A program made the translations under genes and the position numbers. The notes below the pieces were generated by a model, which was not told the origin of the DNA, did not search any database, and saw only the letters and a program-made list of their open reading frames with translations. From Vulcanimicrobiota bacterium (GTDB lineage Bacteria > Vulcanimicrobiota > Vulcanimicrobiia > Vulcanimicrobiales > Vulcanimicrobiaceae), in NCBI GenBank assembly GCA_003140215.1, contig PLJL01000004.1, forward strand, positions 1,708,192-1,772,191: DNA of 64,000 nucleotides, in the 5' to 3' direction. Below are positions 1 through 8,218 of the stretch, piece by piece. Within the stretch, counting starts at the first letter, position 1. Each line of letters opens with the position of its first letter.

Positions 1-48
1 TCGGCCGACGCCGTCATTCGCGCCTGGGGGGAGATCCGGCACCCCTAG
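1..48 (+). CDS. C-terminal tail of an unidentified protein (partial)
   Basis: From base 1 a frame stays open for 15 codons and ends at TAG (46-48). The codons are GC-rich in third position like the neighbouring genes, so this is probably the end of a gene that starts left of the window. It is too short to assign a family. It runs towards the minus-strand gene ending at 71, so the two would be convergent with 22 bases between them. Confidence 0.35.
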   Translation, partial: SADAVIRAWGEIRHP

Positions 49-70
49 GCGTTCGTCCCGTTCCATTACC

Positions 71-919
71 TTACGTGGGCGCTTGCGCGCCGCTGAGGTC
101 GGCATGGGCGAACTCGGTGAGCTCCTGGCGCGTGACGGTGCGGCAGCCGCGGTAGTCGTTGCGATACTCGATGCTGCAGTACCGTGCCGCCCGAAAATCG
201 AGGCCGTGGAGATCGACGCCGCGCAAGTCGACGCACGTCGTGGGACGCTCTCCGCCTTGGTTTTCACTGCAGATGACCGCGTCGCCGATCGTCGCGGCCT
301 CTAAACGCGCGCTGCGCAGGCTGGCACCGACCAAGTTGGCGCCGCGCAGATCGGTGCGGGAGAAATCGGCGCCTTGAGCGCCAACGCCGGTCAAGCGCGC
401 ATCGTTGAGGCGTGCCCCGGCGAGCTTGGCCCCGCGCAGGCTGGCGCCGACGATCCTGATGCCGCGCAGATCGGCATCGTGCAGATCGAGACCTTTGAAC
501 GAGCACCCGGTGCAGCCGTGTATTATCACTCGTCCGGCCGCGCCGTCGACGTCGGCTTGTGAAACGGCCGCGCCGACGAAGCGCACACCCTCGGTGTTCG
601 CGCGCGCGAACGACGTGCTGCGCAGCCGGACCCCGATGAACTGGGCGTTGCGCAGGTTCGCATCGTCGAAGCGCGTGCCGTCGAGGTTCGCGCCGGTGAA
701 CTGCGCGCCGCTGAGGTTGGCGTGCGAGAAGTCGACGTTGCGCAAGTCGCTGCCGACGAAGCGCAATCCGTGCAGGTCGCGGCCGTGCAGATCCTTCGGC
801 AGGCGGCAGCCCACACAGGCGTCGATCAGCTGGCGCGCGACGTCGTCTTGCGCCATCACGGGTGCCGCGGGTGCAGCCAGCGCGAGCGCGGCCGCGGCGA
901 GAGCGAGTCCACGGATCAC
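71..919 (-). CDS. secreted pentapeptide-repeat protein with CxGC motifs
   Basis: 282 residues. Residues 1-23 form a signal peptide (Ala-rich core, probable cleavage after VMA), so the protein should be exported. The rest is mostly pentapeptide repeats of A(D/N)LxG type, which fold as a right-handed beta-helix; the family usually mediates protein contacts and has no single enzymatic role. Two Cys pairs, CVGC (about 35-38) and CTGC (136-139), each sit just before a DLHG-containing repeat, and further Cys occur near residues 217-259. The same C-x-G-C/DLHG pattern appears twice in the outer domain of the M56 protease gene upstream on the same strand (981-3281), 61 bp away, so the two are probably co-transcribed and related by duplication. 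Function unknown; binding to a shared ligand or to the sensor is inference. Confidence 0.85.
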   Translation of the reverse strand: MIRGLALAAAALALAAPAAPVMAQDDVARQLIDACVGCRLPKDLHGRDLHGLRFVGSDLRNVDFSHANLSGAQFTGANLDGTRFDDANLRNAQFIGVRLRSTSFARANTEGVRFVGAAVSQADVDGAAGRVIIHGCTGCSFKGLDLHDADLRGIRIVGASLRGAKLAGARLNDARLTGVGAQGADFSRTDLRGANLVGASLRSARLEAATIGDAVICSENQGGERPTTCVDLRGVDLHGLDFRAARYCSIEYRNDYRGCRTVTRQELTEFAHADLSGAQAPT

Positions 920-980
920 GGCGATCTCCTTCGAGTAACTAATGAAATAAGAGGTGAGCGCAAAAGAAACACGGCGGCGG

Positions 981-3281
981 TCAGTCGCCCAGCGACGTCC
1001 CGTGCATGGTCATCCCGGCGGTCCGGGCGCCGCGCAGGTCGATGCCGGACAGGTCGCAGCCGTCGAGGCGCGCGTTGCTGAGATCGGCGCCGTTGAGATT
1101 GGCGTTGCTTAAATCGACCCCGTTGAACCGAACCCCGCTCAAGTTGGCGTTGTGAAGGTCGGCGTGGCTGAGATCGGCGCCGTTGAGCGCGATTCCGTGG
1201 AGGTCTTGGCCGTGCAGATCGATCCCCGAGAGATCGCAGCCGGTGCAGTTCGCAACGATGGCACGCAGGGCTACCCCGCGCGGGCTGACGCCTTTGATCG
1301 ACACGCCGATCAGGTGCACGTTCTCGAGTTGCGCCCCGTCGAGGATCGCACCGCGGAGCTCGACACCGTTGAGCTGCGCACCGCGCAGGTCGGCATTCGA
1401 AAGGTTCGCGCGCGTCAGCGAGACGCCGATGAGCGACGCGCCCGCGAGGTTCGCCCCGCGCAAGTCCGCGCCGGTGAAGTCGTCACCATTGATTCGCACG
1501 CCGTGCAAGTCCACGCCGCGCGCGTCGGCGTTGCGAAACGAGCAGCCGATGCAGGACGCGATCAGTTCGCGCGAGAGCCGCAGCCCGTCGGTTCGCGTAC
1601 GGTGGGCTGAGCCCGTCGTTTCTTGCGCGATCTGTTGCGGGACCGTCGCCATGGCCTCGTGTACGGCGCGACCGATCTCGTGGCCGATGTTCGCGAAATC
1701 CTGTCCTTCGGCAACGAGCGCCTTGCGTGCGGCGCGCGCGGCCACGGTCGCTTGGCTCACGCCTGGCCGGGGCGGAATCTCGGGCGAGAACGACGCCAAC
1801 GGCGGCATGGGCGGCATCGGGGCAGCACCTGCGGCGGCGGCAGCACGCGCAGCGGCGGTCGCGGCACCCGGCGCGTCGGCGGGCGGATTCATCGCGACGC
1901 GCTCGTAGACTTTCACGATCCGCTCCCGGACGACGGGCGTCGGCGTGGCGAGCGCCCCGAGCACATAGCGTACCGATGCCGGCGGATGTTGGGCGGTCGT
2001 GACCCGCTCGGGTTTGGCCGCCGCCGGGACGACCTTCGCGCGCACCCAGGTCTCTGCGCTGGGCTTTGGCGCGCTGGGCTTCGCCGCATGCGGCGCCGAA
2101 GTGGTCACCGCGACCGGAGATTCCGCCGGCAGCTCGACCGCTGGCGCGCTGCTGGCGACCAATGCGACCGCGGCGAGGCTCGCCACGGCGATGCCCAGCG
2201 CCGCGGCGGGGGACCGGTGCAGGCGCCCGCGCTTGGCGTCGAGCAACTGCTCGATGCGCACGGTGATCTGCTTGCGGGTGAGCAGCGCCCCGGGGGCGAC
2301 GACGGAATGCTCGGGCATGCGCATCTCGCGCGCCAGCTTCCACAGCGACGCCGCGTACGCGTGGGCTTCACCGGTCTTCTCGACGACGGCATCGTCCGAG
2401 GCGATCTCACGCTCGAGGGCAATCCTGCGCCCGACCAGCCATACGACCGGATTGAACCAGAAGACGCGCTCAATCGTGCGCTGGACGAGGTTCGTCCAAT
2501 CGTCGTTGCGGCGCAAGTGCGCGTACTCGTGCAGGATCAGTTGTTCGATTGCCGCGAGCCCCTCGGCTGTGGCCAGCTCGGTCGGAATCAAGATCACCGG
2601 CCGGCGGAAACCGATCGCTACCGGGGTTTCGGTTTCATAGGAGAGCCGCAGATAGATCTCGCGTCCCGGGCCGACCGCGGTCAACCACGGCAGCTCGTCG
2701 GCGAGCGTGCCGTCGATCGGGCTCGAACGCCGCTTGAGCCCGCGCACGCGAGCGATCCCCGCCGCCAGCCCCACCAGACCGACAAGTGCGCCCAAGACCC
2801 ACACACCGACCACGCCGACGGCAAGGTTGCGCGACATGCGCGGCGACCAGCGGATGATAGCGAGCCGGTCGGAGAGTGCGGCGAAAAATGAGGGCGACGC
2901 AACCGAAGCGGGCTCGGGCGCGCCAACCGTCGCAACACTTGTGCGCTGCTGATGCGACGGCGATGGAGCGAGCGCAGAACCCTCGTGCCGAATCGGCATG
3001 TTTCTTGCGAGCTCGGCCCGGGGGCCCCGAGCTTCGCTCGGGGGGCGCGCAGCCTGGGGCGGAGCGCCTTGAAAACTGGCGGCCTTCCAAACACTCACGC
3101 CCACGCCGGCGAGCGGCATCAGGGCGGTCGCGACGAGCGCGGTCGTCCACAGCGCATGGCGCGTCGCCGCCGTCAGCGCCAGCAGGCGCGTCGCAACGAA
3201 GACGAGCGCGGCGAGCGCCGCTCCCAGAACGACGCTCGCGAGAATCGCGCGGAGCGCGACACCAACGACCGCCTCGAACAC
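981..3281 (-). CDS. BlaR1/MecR1-like M56 metalloprotease with pentapeptide-repeat ectodomain
   Basis: 766 residues, GTG start directly abutting the stop of the BlaI-like gene. Membrane segments lie near residues 7-34, 42-64, 152-178 and 359-380. The M56 zinc motif HEYAH is at 251-255, followed by a Glu-rich EREIASDDAV stretch near 290-299 typical of the family. In BlaR1 the part after the fourth helix is an extracytoplasmic penicillin-binding sensor. Here it is an Ala/Pro-rich linker (about 385-560) followed by pentapeptide repeats (about 575-766) with CIGC (577-580) and CTGC (679-682). The family role is ligand-triggered cleavage of the partner repressor inside the cell; the ligand here is unlikely to be a beta-lactam. 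Residues about 70-106, between helices 2 and 3, are encoded by a copy of the ~110-bp dispersed repeat. Confidence 0.88.
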   Translation of the reverse strand: MFEAVVGVALRAILASVVLGAALAALVFVATRLLALTAATRHALWTTALVATALMPLAGVGVSVWKAASFQGAPPQAARPPSEARGPRAELARNMPIRHEGSALAPSPSHQQRTSVATVGAPEPASVASPSFFAALSDRLAIIRWSPRMSRNLAVGVVGVWVLGALVGLVGLAAGIARVRGLKRRSSPIDGTLADELPWLTAVGPGREIYLRLSYETETPVAIGFRRPVILIPTELATAEGLAAIEQLILHEYAHLRRNDDWTNLVQRTIERVFWFNPVVWLVGRRIALEREIASDDAVVEKTGEAHAYAASLWKLAREMRMPEHSVVAPGALLTRKQITVRIEQLLDAKRGRLHRSPAAALGIAVASLAAVALVASSAPAVELPAESPVAVTTSAPHAAKPSAPKPSAETWVRAKVVPAAAKPERVTTAQHPPASVRYVLGALATPTPVVRERIVKVYERVAMNPPADAPGAATAAARAAAAAGAAPMPPMPPLASFSPEIPPRPGVSQATVAARAARKALVAEGQDFANIGHEIGRAVHEAMATVPQQIAQETTGSAHRTRTDGLRLSRELIASCIGCSFRNADARGVDLHGVRINGDDFTGADLRGANLAGASLIGVSLTRANLSNADLRGAQLNGVELRGAILDGAQLENVHLIGVSIKGVSPRGVALRAIVANCTGCDLSGIDLHGQDLHGIALNGADLSHADLHNANLSGVRFNGVDLSNANLNGADLSNARLDGCDLSGIDLRGARTAGMTMHGTSLGD
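2962..3070 (+). repeat. 110-bp hairpin element, copy a (inside the M56 gene)
   Basis: This 109-bp stretch begins GATGGAGCGAGCGCAG and ends GGGGCGGAGCGCCTT. It matches the elements at 11541, 29793 and 32753 at both ends and in the centre. The centre folds as CCCCGAGC-TTC-GCTCGGGG, while the other copies have ACGC/GCGT stems, so the pairing is kept though the sequence changes. It lies inside the M56 coding frame on the opposite strand and is translated as part of the loop between helices 2 and 3. Its length is not a multiple of three, so its arrival must have been accompanied by other small changes that kept the frame. Confidence 0.75.
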
Positions 3282-3665
3282 CTACTGGCGTCCTTTGGCC
3301 TTGTCCAGGAGTTCGCGGAGGCGATCGAGTTCTTTTGCGTCGACGGCTTCGGACTCGAGCAGGTTGAGCACCAGGTCGCGCGGCGAGCCGTCGAAGAAGC
3401 GCGAGAGGACGTGCGTCACGACGCTGCGCTGCGCTTCGTCGCGGGCGACGAAGGCATGATAGATGAAGGCCCGGCCGACCGCCTTATGGCGGACGTAACC
3501 TTTCTGCTCCAAGATGCGCATCGTCGTGAGAACGGTGTTGTACGCCAGCGGCGGATCGCCGATCGCTTCGACGACGTCGGCGACGCTCGAATCCCCCCGG
3601 TCCCACAGGACCTTCATGAGGCGGTACTCCGCCTCCGTGAGGGTCGGCGACTTCTTGCGGGGCAT
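3282..3665 (-). CDS. BlaI/MecI/CopY-family transcriptional repressor
   Basis: 127 residues, normal for the family. The winged-helix DNA-binding domain occupies about residues 8-75 (TEAEYRLMKVLWDRG, then LAYNTVLTTMRILEQKGYV, the recognition helix and wing), followed by a C-terminal dimerisation region. BlaI proteins bind operator dyads as dimers and are cut by the partner M56 protease. The stop codon touches the GTG start of that protease gene, so the two are translationally coupled. A strong promoter-like pair and a dyad lie just upstream (3672-3721), consistent with self-repression. The operon controlled beyond its own M56 and pentapeptide genes is not visible. Confidence 0.93.
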   Translation of the reverse strand: MPRKKSPTLTEAEYRLMKVLWDRGDSSVADVVEAIGDPPLAYNTVLTTMRILEQKGYVRHKAVGRAFIYHAFVARDEAQRSVVTHVLSRFFDGSPRDLVLNLLESEAVDAKELDRLRELLDKAKGRQ

Positions 3666-3671
3666 GGCAAG

Positions 3672-3701
3672 ACGCTACCACGGGCCGCAGCCGGCTGTCA
3701 A
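3672..3701 (-). promoter_or_regulatory. promoter of the blaI-like operon, probably leaderless
   Basis: Read on the minus strand, TTGACA (3701-3696) is separated by 18 bases from TAGCGT (3677-3672), and the ATG begins only 6 bases later. Transcription starting about 7 bases after the -10 would leave almost no 5' leader, and there is no Shine-Dalgarno sequence. The same layout is seen at the TetR gene at 23431. Confidence 0.55.
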
Positions 3702-3721
3702 CTAAGGTTTTAAGAACTTAG
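3702..3721. promoter_or_regulatory. putative BlaI operator dyad
   Basis: An imperfect 20-bp palindrome with perfect CTAAG/CTTAG outer arms and an AT-rich centre abuts the -35 box of the blaI-like promoter. BlaI-family repressors bind such dyads as dimers. The arms differ from the TACA/TGTA arms known for staphylococcal BlaI, so the assignment rests on position and symmetry. Confidence 0.45.
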
Positions 3722-3743
3722 CCTTGCCTTCATCCTAAAGAAC

Positions 3744-3771
3744 GAGGGCGGCCGCTTTCGCGACCACCCTC
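3744..3771 (-). terminator. candidate terminator hairpin after the binding-protein gene
   Basis: GAGGGCGG and CCACCCTC pair with one mismatch around a 12-base loop. On the minus strand a short T-rich stretch (GTTCTTTAGG) follows. It sits between the end of the gene at 3796 and the blaI-like promoter, the right place to separate the two units. Confidence 0.4.
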
Positions 3772-3795
3772 GAGAGCCCTGGAGCGGAGGGGTGG

Positions 3796-5145
3796 TTACT
3801 TGGTCGAGACCGGCGTGTAGCCTTCGCGCGCGCCGACCTTTTCGGACGTGATGATCTTTTCGGCCGCGGCGTTGTCGGGTGCCGCGCACGACTCGGCCGC
3901 GTACTCGCCGCCGATGGTTGCTGCGATCGTGAAAAACTCGTTCGGGCTGCGGCGCTTGCTCTTGGGCACGATCACGCCGGCGTAGGTTTGCTGGATCGCT
4001 TGGTGATCGCACTTGCGGAAGTACGCGCCGCTCTTCTTGGCGGCGTCGTAGTGGTAGTTCTCGAAAGCCTCGATGACTTTTTCGGTCTGCGTCGTGCCGG
4101 CGGCGTTGACGCGGTTGATGATGTTGCGGGCGGCCATGTAGCCGAGATACTGGCGCCAGTCGACTTCGGTGGTACCGGGCTTGAGGGCGTTGTAGACTTC
4201 CATCGCGTTGCCGCCGGCCTCGGGACCCCATACGTAACCCCAGATCGAACCGACGATGTCGTCGACCGGCATCCCAACGGCGACATCGTTGCCGGACAAG
4301 ATCCCGCCGAAGGTCATCTTCTTGTGGAGACCGAGCTGGACCGCCGCTTTGGTCGAGTTCTGACAGTCTGGGCCGTAGTTCGAGAAGAACAGGACGTTGG
4401 CGTCGGTATTGCGCGCCTTGGTCAGGTACGATGAATAGTCGGTTTCGCCCAACTTGTGCAGATCTTCGCCGACGACTTGGCCGCCTTGAGCGAGCAGGAT
4501 CTTCTTGACGCGCGCCGCGCCGTCGGTACCAAACGCGTAGTCGGCGACGAGCAAGTACCATTTCTTGCCGTGTTTGATGAGCTCCGGCGCGATGGCGTTT
4601 GCGAGCATCGCATTGGAGCACGTCTGGCGGAAGGTTACGCGGTGCGCCTTCGGGCCGGTGATGTTCGTGTCGTGCGTGCCGACGGCGAGGAAGAAGGTGT
4701 TGTTCTGCGACGCGGTCGCCGACACGGCAAGTCCGACCGCCGAGCTCAGGCAGCCGGTCAGGAGATCGACCTTCTCTTGCGAGATGAGGCGCTTGGCTTC
4801 GGTGGTGCCGGTTGCCGCGGCGCTCGCGTCGTCGCCCTTGATGATCTCGTACTTGATGCGGTTGTTCTTTTTCATCGCTTCCGCGACGGCGACTTCCATC
4901 CCGTGCTGCTGCGACTGCGACGCCGCGGCATACACGCCGGAGAATCCGTCGATGTGGCCGATCTTGACGGTTGCGCCGCCGCCGGCGGCGATCACGTCAC
5001 GCGCGGGGAGCAGGGGCGACGCGCCGGCGATGCGGGTCTCGAGGAGCGGGAAGCCGAGCGTGGCGGCCCCGGCGATGCCGAGGGCGCCGGTGCGGCGGAG
5101 GAACTCTTTCCGATCGACGGAGGTGTCGGGGCGGTGGTCGTCCAT
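3796..5145 (-). CDS. ABC-transporter substrate-binding protein (branched-chain amino acid/amide type)
   Basis: 449 residues. The N-terminus has a Tat-like signal (RKEFLRRTGALGIAG, one Lys replacing the usual second Arg) and a hydrophobic core, with cleavage probably around residue 40. The mature part has the type I periplasmic-binding fold of the LivK/amide-urea group: a start of IGHIDGFSGVYA type, then a middle segment GVNP-like hinge region and a C-terminal lobe. No permease or ATPase genes adjoin it. It may feed the livFGMH system at 8.3-11.5 kb, or act as a receptor. The ATG is preceded by AAGGAG at good spacing. The gene is divergent from the WYL regulator across a 100-bp gap with an inverted repeat, so it may be controlled by that regulator. 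Confidence 0.85.
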   Translation of the reverse strand: MDDHRPDTSVDRKEFLRRTGALGIAGAATLGFPLLETRIAGASPLLPARDVIAAGGGATVKIGHIDGFSGVYAAASQSQQHGMEVAVAEAMKKNNRIKYEIIKGDDASAAATGTTEAKRLISQEKVDLLTGCLSSAVGLAVSATASQNNTFFLAVGTHDTNITGPKAHRVTFRQTCSNAMLANAIAPELIKHGKKWYLLVADYAFGTDGAARVKKILLAQGGQVVGEDLHKLGETDYSSYLTKARNTDANVLFFSNYGPDCQNSTKAAVQLGLHKKMTFGGILSGNDVAVGMPVDDIVGSIWGYVWGPEAGGNAMEVYNALKPGTTEVDWRQYLGYMAARNIINRVNAAGTTQTEKVIEAFENYHYDAAKKSGAYFRKCDHQAIQQTYAGVIVPKSKRRSPNEFFTIAATIGGEYAAESCAAPDNAAAEKIITSEKVGAREGYTPVSTK

Positions 5146-5180
5146 GGTTCTCCTTACCGGGAGTCGGGCTGCTTTGAGGG

Positions 5181-5242
5181 GTCGTTTCTTCGTGACCGCC
5201 GAGCACCCTACGCAAACCGCGCGGACACCGTATAGAAACGAC
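5181..5242. promoter_or_regulatory. inverted repeat flanking the divergent WYL/binding-protein promoters
   Basis: A perfect 9-bp inverted repeat, GTCGTTTCT (5181-5189) and AGAAACGAC (5234-5242), spans the gap between the two divergent genes with 53 bp between arm centres. It is well placed for binding by the WYL regulator. Similar widely spaced arms occur before two other regulator operons in the window. Confidence 0.4.
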
Positions 5243-5246
5243 GAAG

Positions 5247-6275
5247 ATGGCCCGGGTGGCGGAGGAACGGGCCGAACCCAAAGTCGTCCTCTTGGTGCGG
5301 CTGCTCAGCGCGATCGACGAGGGCCGCTTCACCTTCGAGGAGCTCAAGGACGAGATCGCCGACGAGAAGCCCCCCAGCACGCGGACGTTGCGGCGCTATC
5401 TGAGCGTTCTTTCCGATGCCGGATTCCCATGGTTCTTCGAGCGGACCAGCGGGAAGTACCGGTTTGCCGAGGGCTACAGTTTGCGCCGGCTCAACCTCTC
5501 GCATCGCGAGCTGCTGGGCCTGGTCACGCTCAAACGGCTGGGCTCTTCGCTCGGCGGTACGTTCGCCAGCGCCATCGAGGAGACGACGCAGAAGCTGCTG
5601 CGCTCCAGCGACCGGCGCACCGAGGCGGCCGTGGAGACCAGCTCGTTCGCGATCCGTTTCGAGGCGGTCTCGATGGACGCCGGCGTCGAGCGCGTCTTCG
5701 AGCAGCTCCAGGGCGCCCAGCGCGAGCATCGCCGCGTCGCGTTCGGCTATACCGACAAGAACGGCGTACGTACCCAGCGGCGAGTCGACCCGTACGGTTT
5801 CATCGTCTCGAACGGCCGCGTCTATCTGGTGGGGTACGACCACACGCGCACCGACATGCGGGTGTTCGCAGTCGACAATGTCTCGGACGCCGCCGTGACG
5901 CCGCAGACGTTCGAGCGCCCCGCCGACTTCAACCTCGAAGCCTACGGGGCGAACTCGGTGAGCGGCGTGGTGCACGGCGCGACGCTGGGTGAGGTCACGG
6001 TGCGGTTCTCGCCGGTCGTCGCCAAGGCGGCAACCGCCGCGTCGACGGTCGCCCGCGATCGCCGCGTGGTCCCGGCCGATGACGGCGGAGTCGACATCAC
6101 GTACCGCGTCGCCGACGCGCTCGAGATCGTCCGCTTCTCGCTGGGATGGGGAGCCGAAGCCGAGGTCATCGCGCCCGAAGAAGCGCGCCGCGCCGCGGCC
6201 GACATCGCGCGGCGGCTGGCCGCGCGCTACGGCCTTCGACCAGGCTCAGCCGCAGCTGACACCACGTCAGGGTGA
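5247..6275 (+). CDS. WYL-domain transcriptional regulator
   Basis: 342 residues. A winged helix-turn-helix lies at about 10-75 (TFEELKDEIADE then STRTLRRYLSVLSDAGF). The WYL domain is at about 150-225, with DPYGFIVSNGRVYLVGYDH; the usual Trp of the name-giving motif is Val here. A C-terminal WCX-like region follows. WYL domains bind small ligands or nucleic acid and regulate neighbouring genes. The divergent neighbour encodes a solute-binding protein, so control of uptake is a fair inference. The ATG at 5247 sits downstream of a possible TATAGA -10 box. Confidence 0.87.
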   Translation: MARVAEERAEPKVVLLVRLLSAIDEGRFTFEELKDEIADEKPPSTRTLRRYLSVLSDAGFPWFFERTSGKYRFAEGYSLRRLNLSHRELLGLVTLKRLGSSLGGTFASAIEETTQKLLRSSDRRTEAAVETSSFAIRFEAVSMDAGVERVFEQLQGAQREHRRVAFGYTDKNGVRTQRRVDPYGFIVSNGRVYLVGYDHTRTDMRVFAVDNVSDAAVTPQTFERPADFNLEAYGANSVSGVVHGATLGEVTVRFSPVVAKAATAASTVARDRRVVPADDGGVDITYRVADALEIVRFSLGWGAEAEVIAPEEARRAAADIARRLAARYGLRPGSAAADTTSG

Positions 6276-6317
6276 CAGCAGGAACGGGATCGCTCGAAGT
6301 CGCGTTGTACGGGAGCG

Positions 6318-6830
6318 ATGCGATCGATGAAGCTGTTCGTCACCGTGGCCGCGCTGGCCGCGTTCTCGTGCCTCTCACCCGTGCGCGCGGCGGTTCCGGC
6401 CGGCCGGCCGGTCGATGGGATTCGCTGCGACCAGATGGAGGGCGCGGTGCTGCACATCCATCAGCACCTCACCGTTTTGGATCACGGCAAGCCGGTCGCG
6501 ATCCCCGACGACGTCGGCCGGCCGCTGGCCGCACAGTGCCTCTACTGGATCCACACGCATACGCCCGACGGGATCATCCATATCGAGGCGCCGCGCTTTC
6601 GCACGTTCACGTTGGGCGAGTTTTTCGACGTTTGGGGACAGCCGTTGGGAAAGGCCGACGTCGCAGGGGCGAAACCCGGTAACGGCGAGCACGTCGCGAT
6701 CTGGCTCAGCGGCCGGCCCTACGCCGGCGATCCGCGCAAGATCGAGCTCCCCCAACACCTCGACGTGACGATCGAAGTCGGCCCGCCGTACGCCAAACCA
6801 GCGCCCTTCACCGCCTGGAACGGCAACTAA
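6318..6830 (+). CDS. secreted His-rich protein of unknown function
   Basis: 170 residues with a signal peptide (about 1-24, cleavage near VRA). The mature chain carries two His clusters, VLHIHQHLTV (about residues 44-53) and YWIHTHTPDGIIHIE (about 77-91), followed by FTLGEFFDVWGQPL. Spaced His of this kind suggest a metal site, but no named family or catalytic motif is recognised. It stands alone: 42 bp after the WYL gene on the same strand and with the non-coding repeat array behind it. An internal Met at codon 4 (6327) is an equally good start. Confidence 0.65.
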   Translation: MRSMKLFVTVAALAAFSCLSPVRAAVPAGRPVDGIRCDQMEGAVLHIHQHLTVLDHGKPVAIPDDVGRPLAAQCLYWIHTHTPDGIIHIEAPRFRTFTLGEFFDVWGQPLGKADVAGAKPGNGEHVAIWLSGRPYAGDPRKIELPQHLDVTIEVGPPYAKPAPFTAWNGN

Positions 6831-6860
6831 CGGCGACTAGCAGGCGACCGACGTACGCGA

Positions 6861-6892
6861 CGAAGCCGCGCGGCAATCGCTACGCGGCTTCG
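6861..6892. ncRNA. hairpin of array unit 1 (candidate structured element)
   Basis: CGAAGCCGCG (6861-6870) pairs perfectly with CGCGGCTTCG (6883-6892) around a 12-base loop. Equivalent stems with different inner pairs occur at 7196-7227, 7595-7625 and 8002-8029. Whether it is transcribed is unknown; it could equally be a DNA cruciform. Confidence 0.35.
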
Positions 6893-7104
6893 GTCTGCAC
6901 GAGAATCGATCTGCGCGTCTCCTCGCCGAAATCTCAGCCAGGGGGGCGTTCTCACGTCGTCTCGGCGATCTCGCATCCGTCGGGCTGACGCCTTCCGTGA
7001 TGCGATTCCCACCGGCGAGCTTCTCGCTACTCGCCCGCCGACGAATCGCCGACGTGTTCGAATCGTAGCGCACGCCAAATCACTGCGCAATACCGCACGT
7101 CCGC

Positions 7105-7152
7105 TCGTCCACAAGAATGTTGCGTTCTCCACGTCGAATCGCGCATTCCACA
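7105..7152 (+). promoter_or_regulatory. DnaA-box-like cluster, array unit 1
   Basis: TCGTCCACA (7105-7113) and TTCTCCACG (7125-7133) start exactly 20 bp apart, followed by CATTCCACA (7144-7152). The forms resemble high-GC DnaA boxes such as TTGTCCACA. Binding is unproven. Confidence 0.4.
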
Positions 7153-7462
7153 GGCCAAATCGCAATTCGCGCGCGTGCACGAGCCTTGAACGCGACGAAG
7201 CCGCACGAGTTGCCCCGCACGGCTTCGGTCAGCACGAGAATCCGATCTGCGCACGTCCTCGCCGGCTTTCGCCGGCCATTACAGCGTCGAACTTCGTTGT
7301 CGGTACTTCTCTCGACGCGCCGCTCGACTTTCATCGCTCGTCACCTCGCTTCACCGCACCGGCGAGTTTCTCGTCACTCGCAGTCGACGTTGCCATCGAC
7401 TTGTACGCATCATACCTGCGCCCGCGTCGATAGTGCAAGAGGCCAAAACGCCGAATCGATGC

Positions 7463-7520
7463 TTGTCCACAAGAAAGTTGCGTTGTCCACGGCGTTCCGC
7501 AGCAATTCACGCAATTCACA
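7463..7520 (+). promoter_or_regulatory. DnaA-box-like cluster, array unit 2
   Basis: TTGTCCACA (7463-7471), an exact match to the high-GC DnaA-box form, and TTGTCCACG (7483-7491) start 20 bp apart. Weaker CAATTCAC(G/A) boxes start at 7503 (again 20 bp on) and 7512. Confidence 0.45.
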
Positions 7521-7855
7521 GCGCGATCGGGCTGGAACGCGCGTGACGCGGCAGCATCGAGCTCGCCGATGCCGGCGGGGCCCCCGGAATGCGACGAAGC
7601 CCCGTAAGTTTCCCTACGTGGCTTCAATCAGCACGAGGATCGATCTGCGCGTGTCCTCGCCAACTTTCATCGGCCAAGACGGCGTCGAACTTCGAATCGG
7701 CGTTTCGTTCAAATGCCGCTCAACTTGCGCCTCGCGTCATCGTTTCTGCGCCGGCGAGCTTCTCGTCGCTCGCCCGTCGTCGTTGCCTTCGACGTGATCG
7801 CATCATACGTGCAGCTCGCCCAGCGGCGCAATACCCTCAAACCCGCAAACGCGGC

Positions 7856-7913
7856 TTGTCCACAAGAAATGTGACTTCTCCACGCCAACCCACATCAATC
7901 CCCGCAATCCACA
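7856..7913 (+). promoter_or_regulatory. DnaA-box-like cluster, array unit 3
   Basis: TTGTCCACA (7856-7864) and TTCTCCACG (7876-7884) start 20 bp apart, with CAATCCACA at 7905-7913. Confidence 0.45.
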
Positions 7914-8218
7914 GCGCAGACGGCCGGCCTCCCCCCGTTCGCACGCACAGGCGGAGCCGGTGAGCTCGCCCCCCCGGCGCCGCGGACGTCGAGATGCGAC
8001 AAAGCCGTCCGGGTTTCCCCAAACGGCTTCGATAGCACGGGAATCGATCTGCGCGTGTCCTCGCCAATTATTCATCGGCCAAGACGGCGTCGAACTTCGA
8101 ATCGGCATTGCTGCCGGCGAGCTTCTCGTCACTCGCGCGTCTTCGTTGCCTCCGACGTGTGCGGATCATACGGCGGCGGTGAGGGCTCCGCAAGGGGTCG
8201 AGCGCCCGGATGATGCGC

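Noticed and set aside
4565..5992. 475-codon open frame on the plus strand
   Set aside because: It is antisense to the binding protein and out of frame with the WYL gene; composition is Arg/Ala-rich without motifs.
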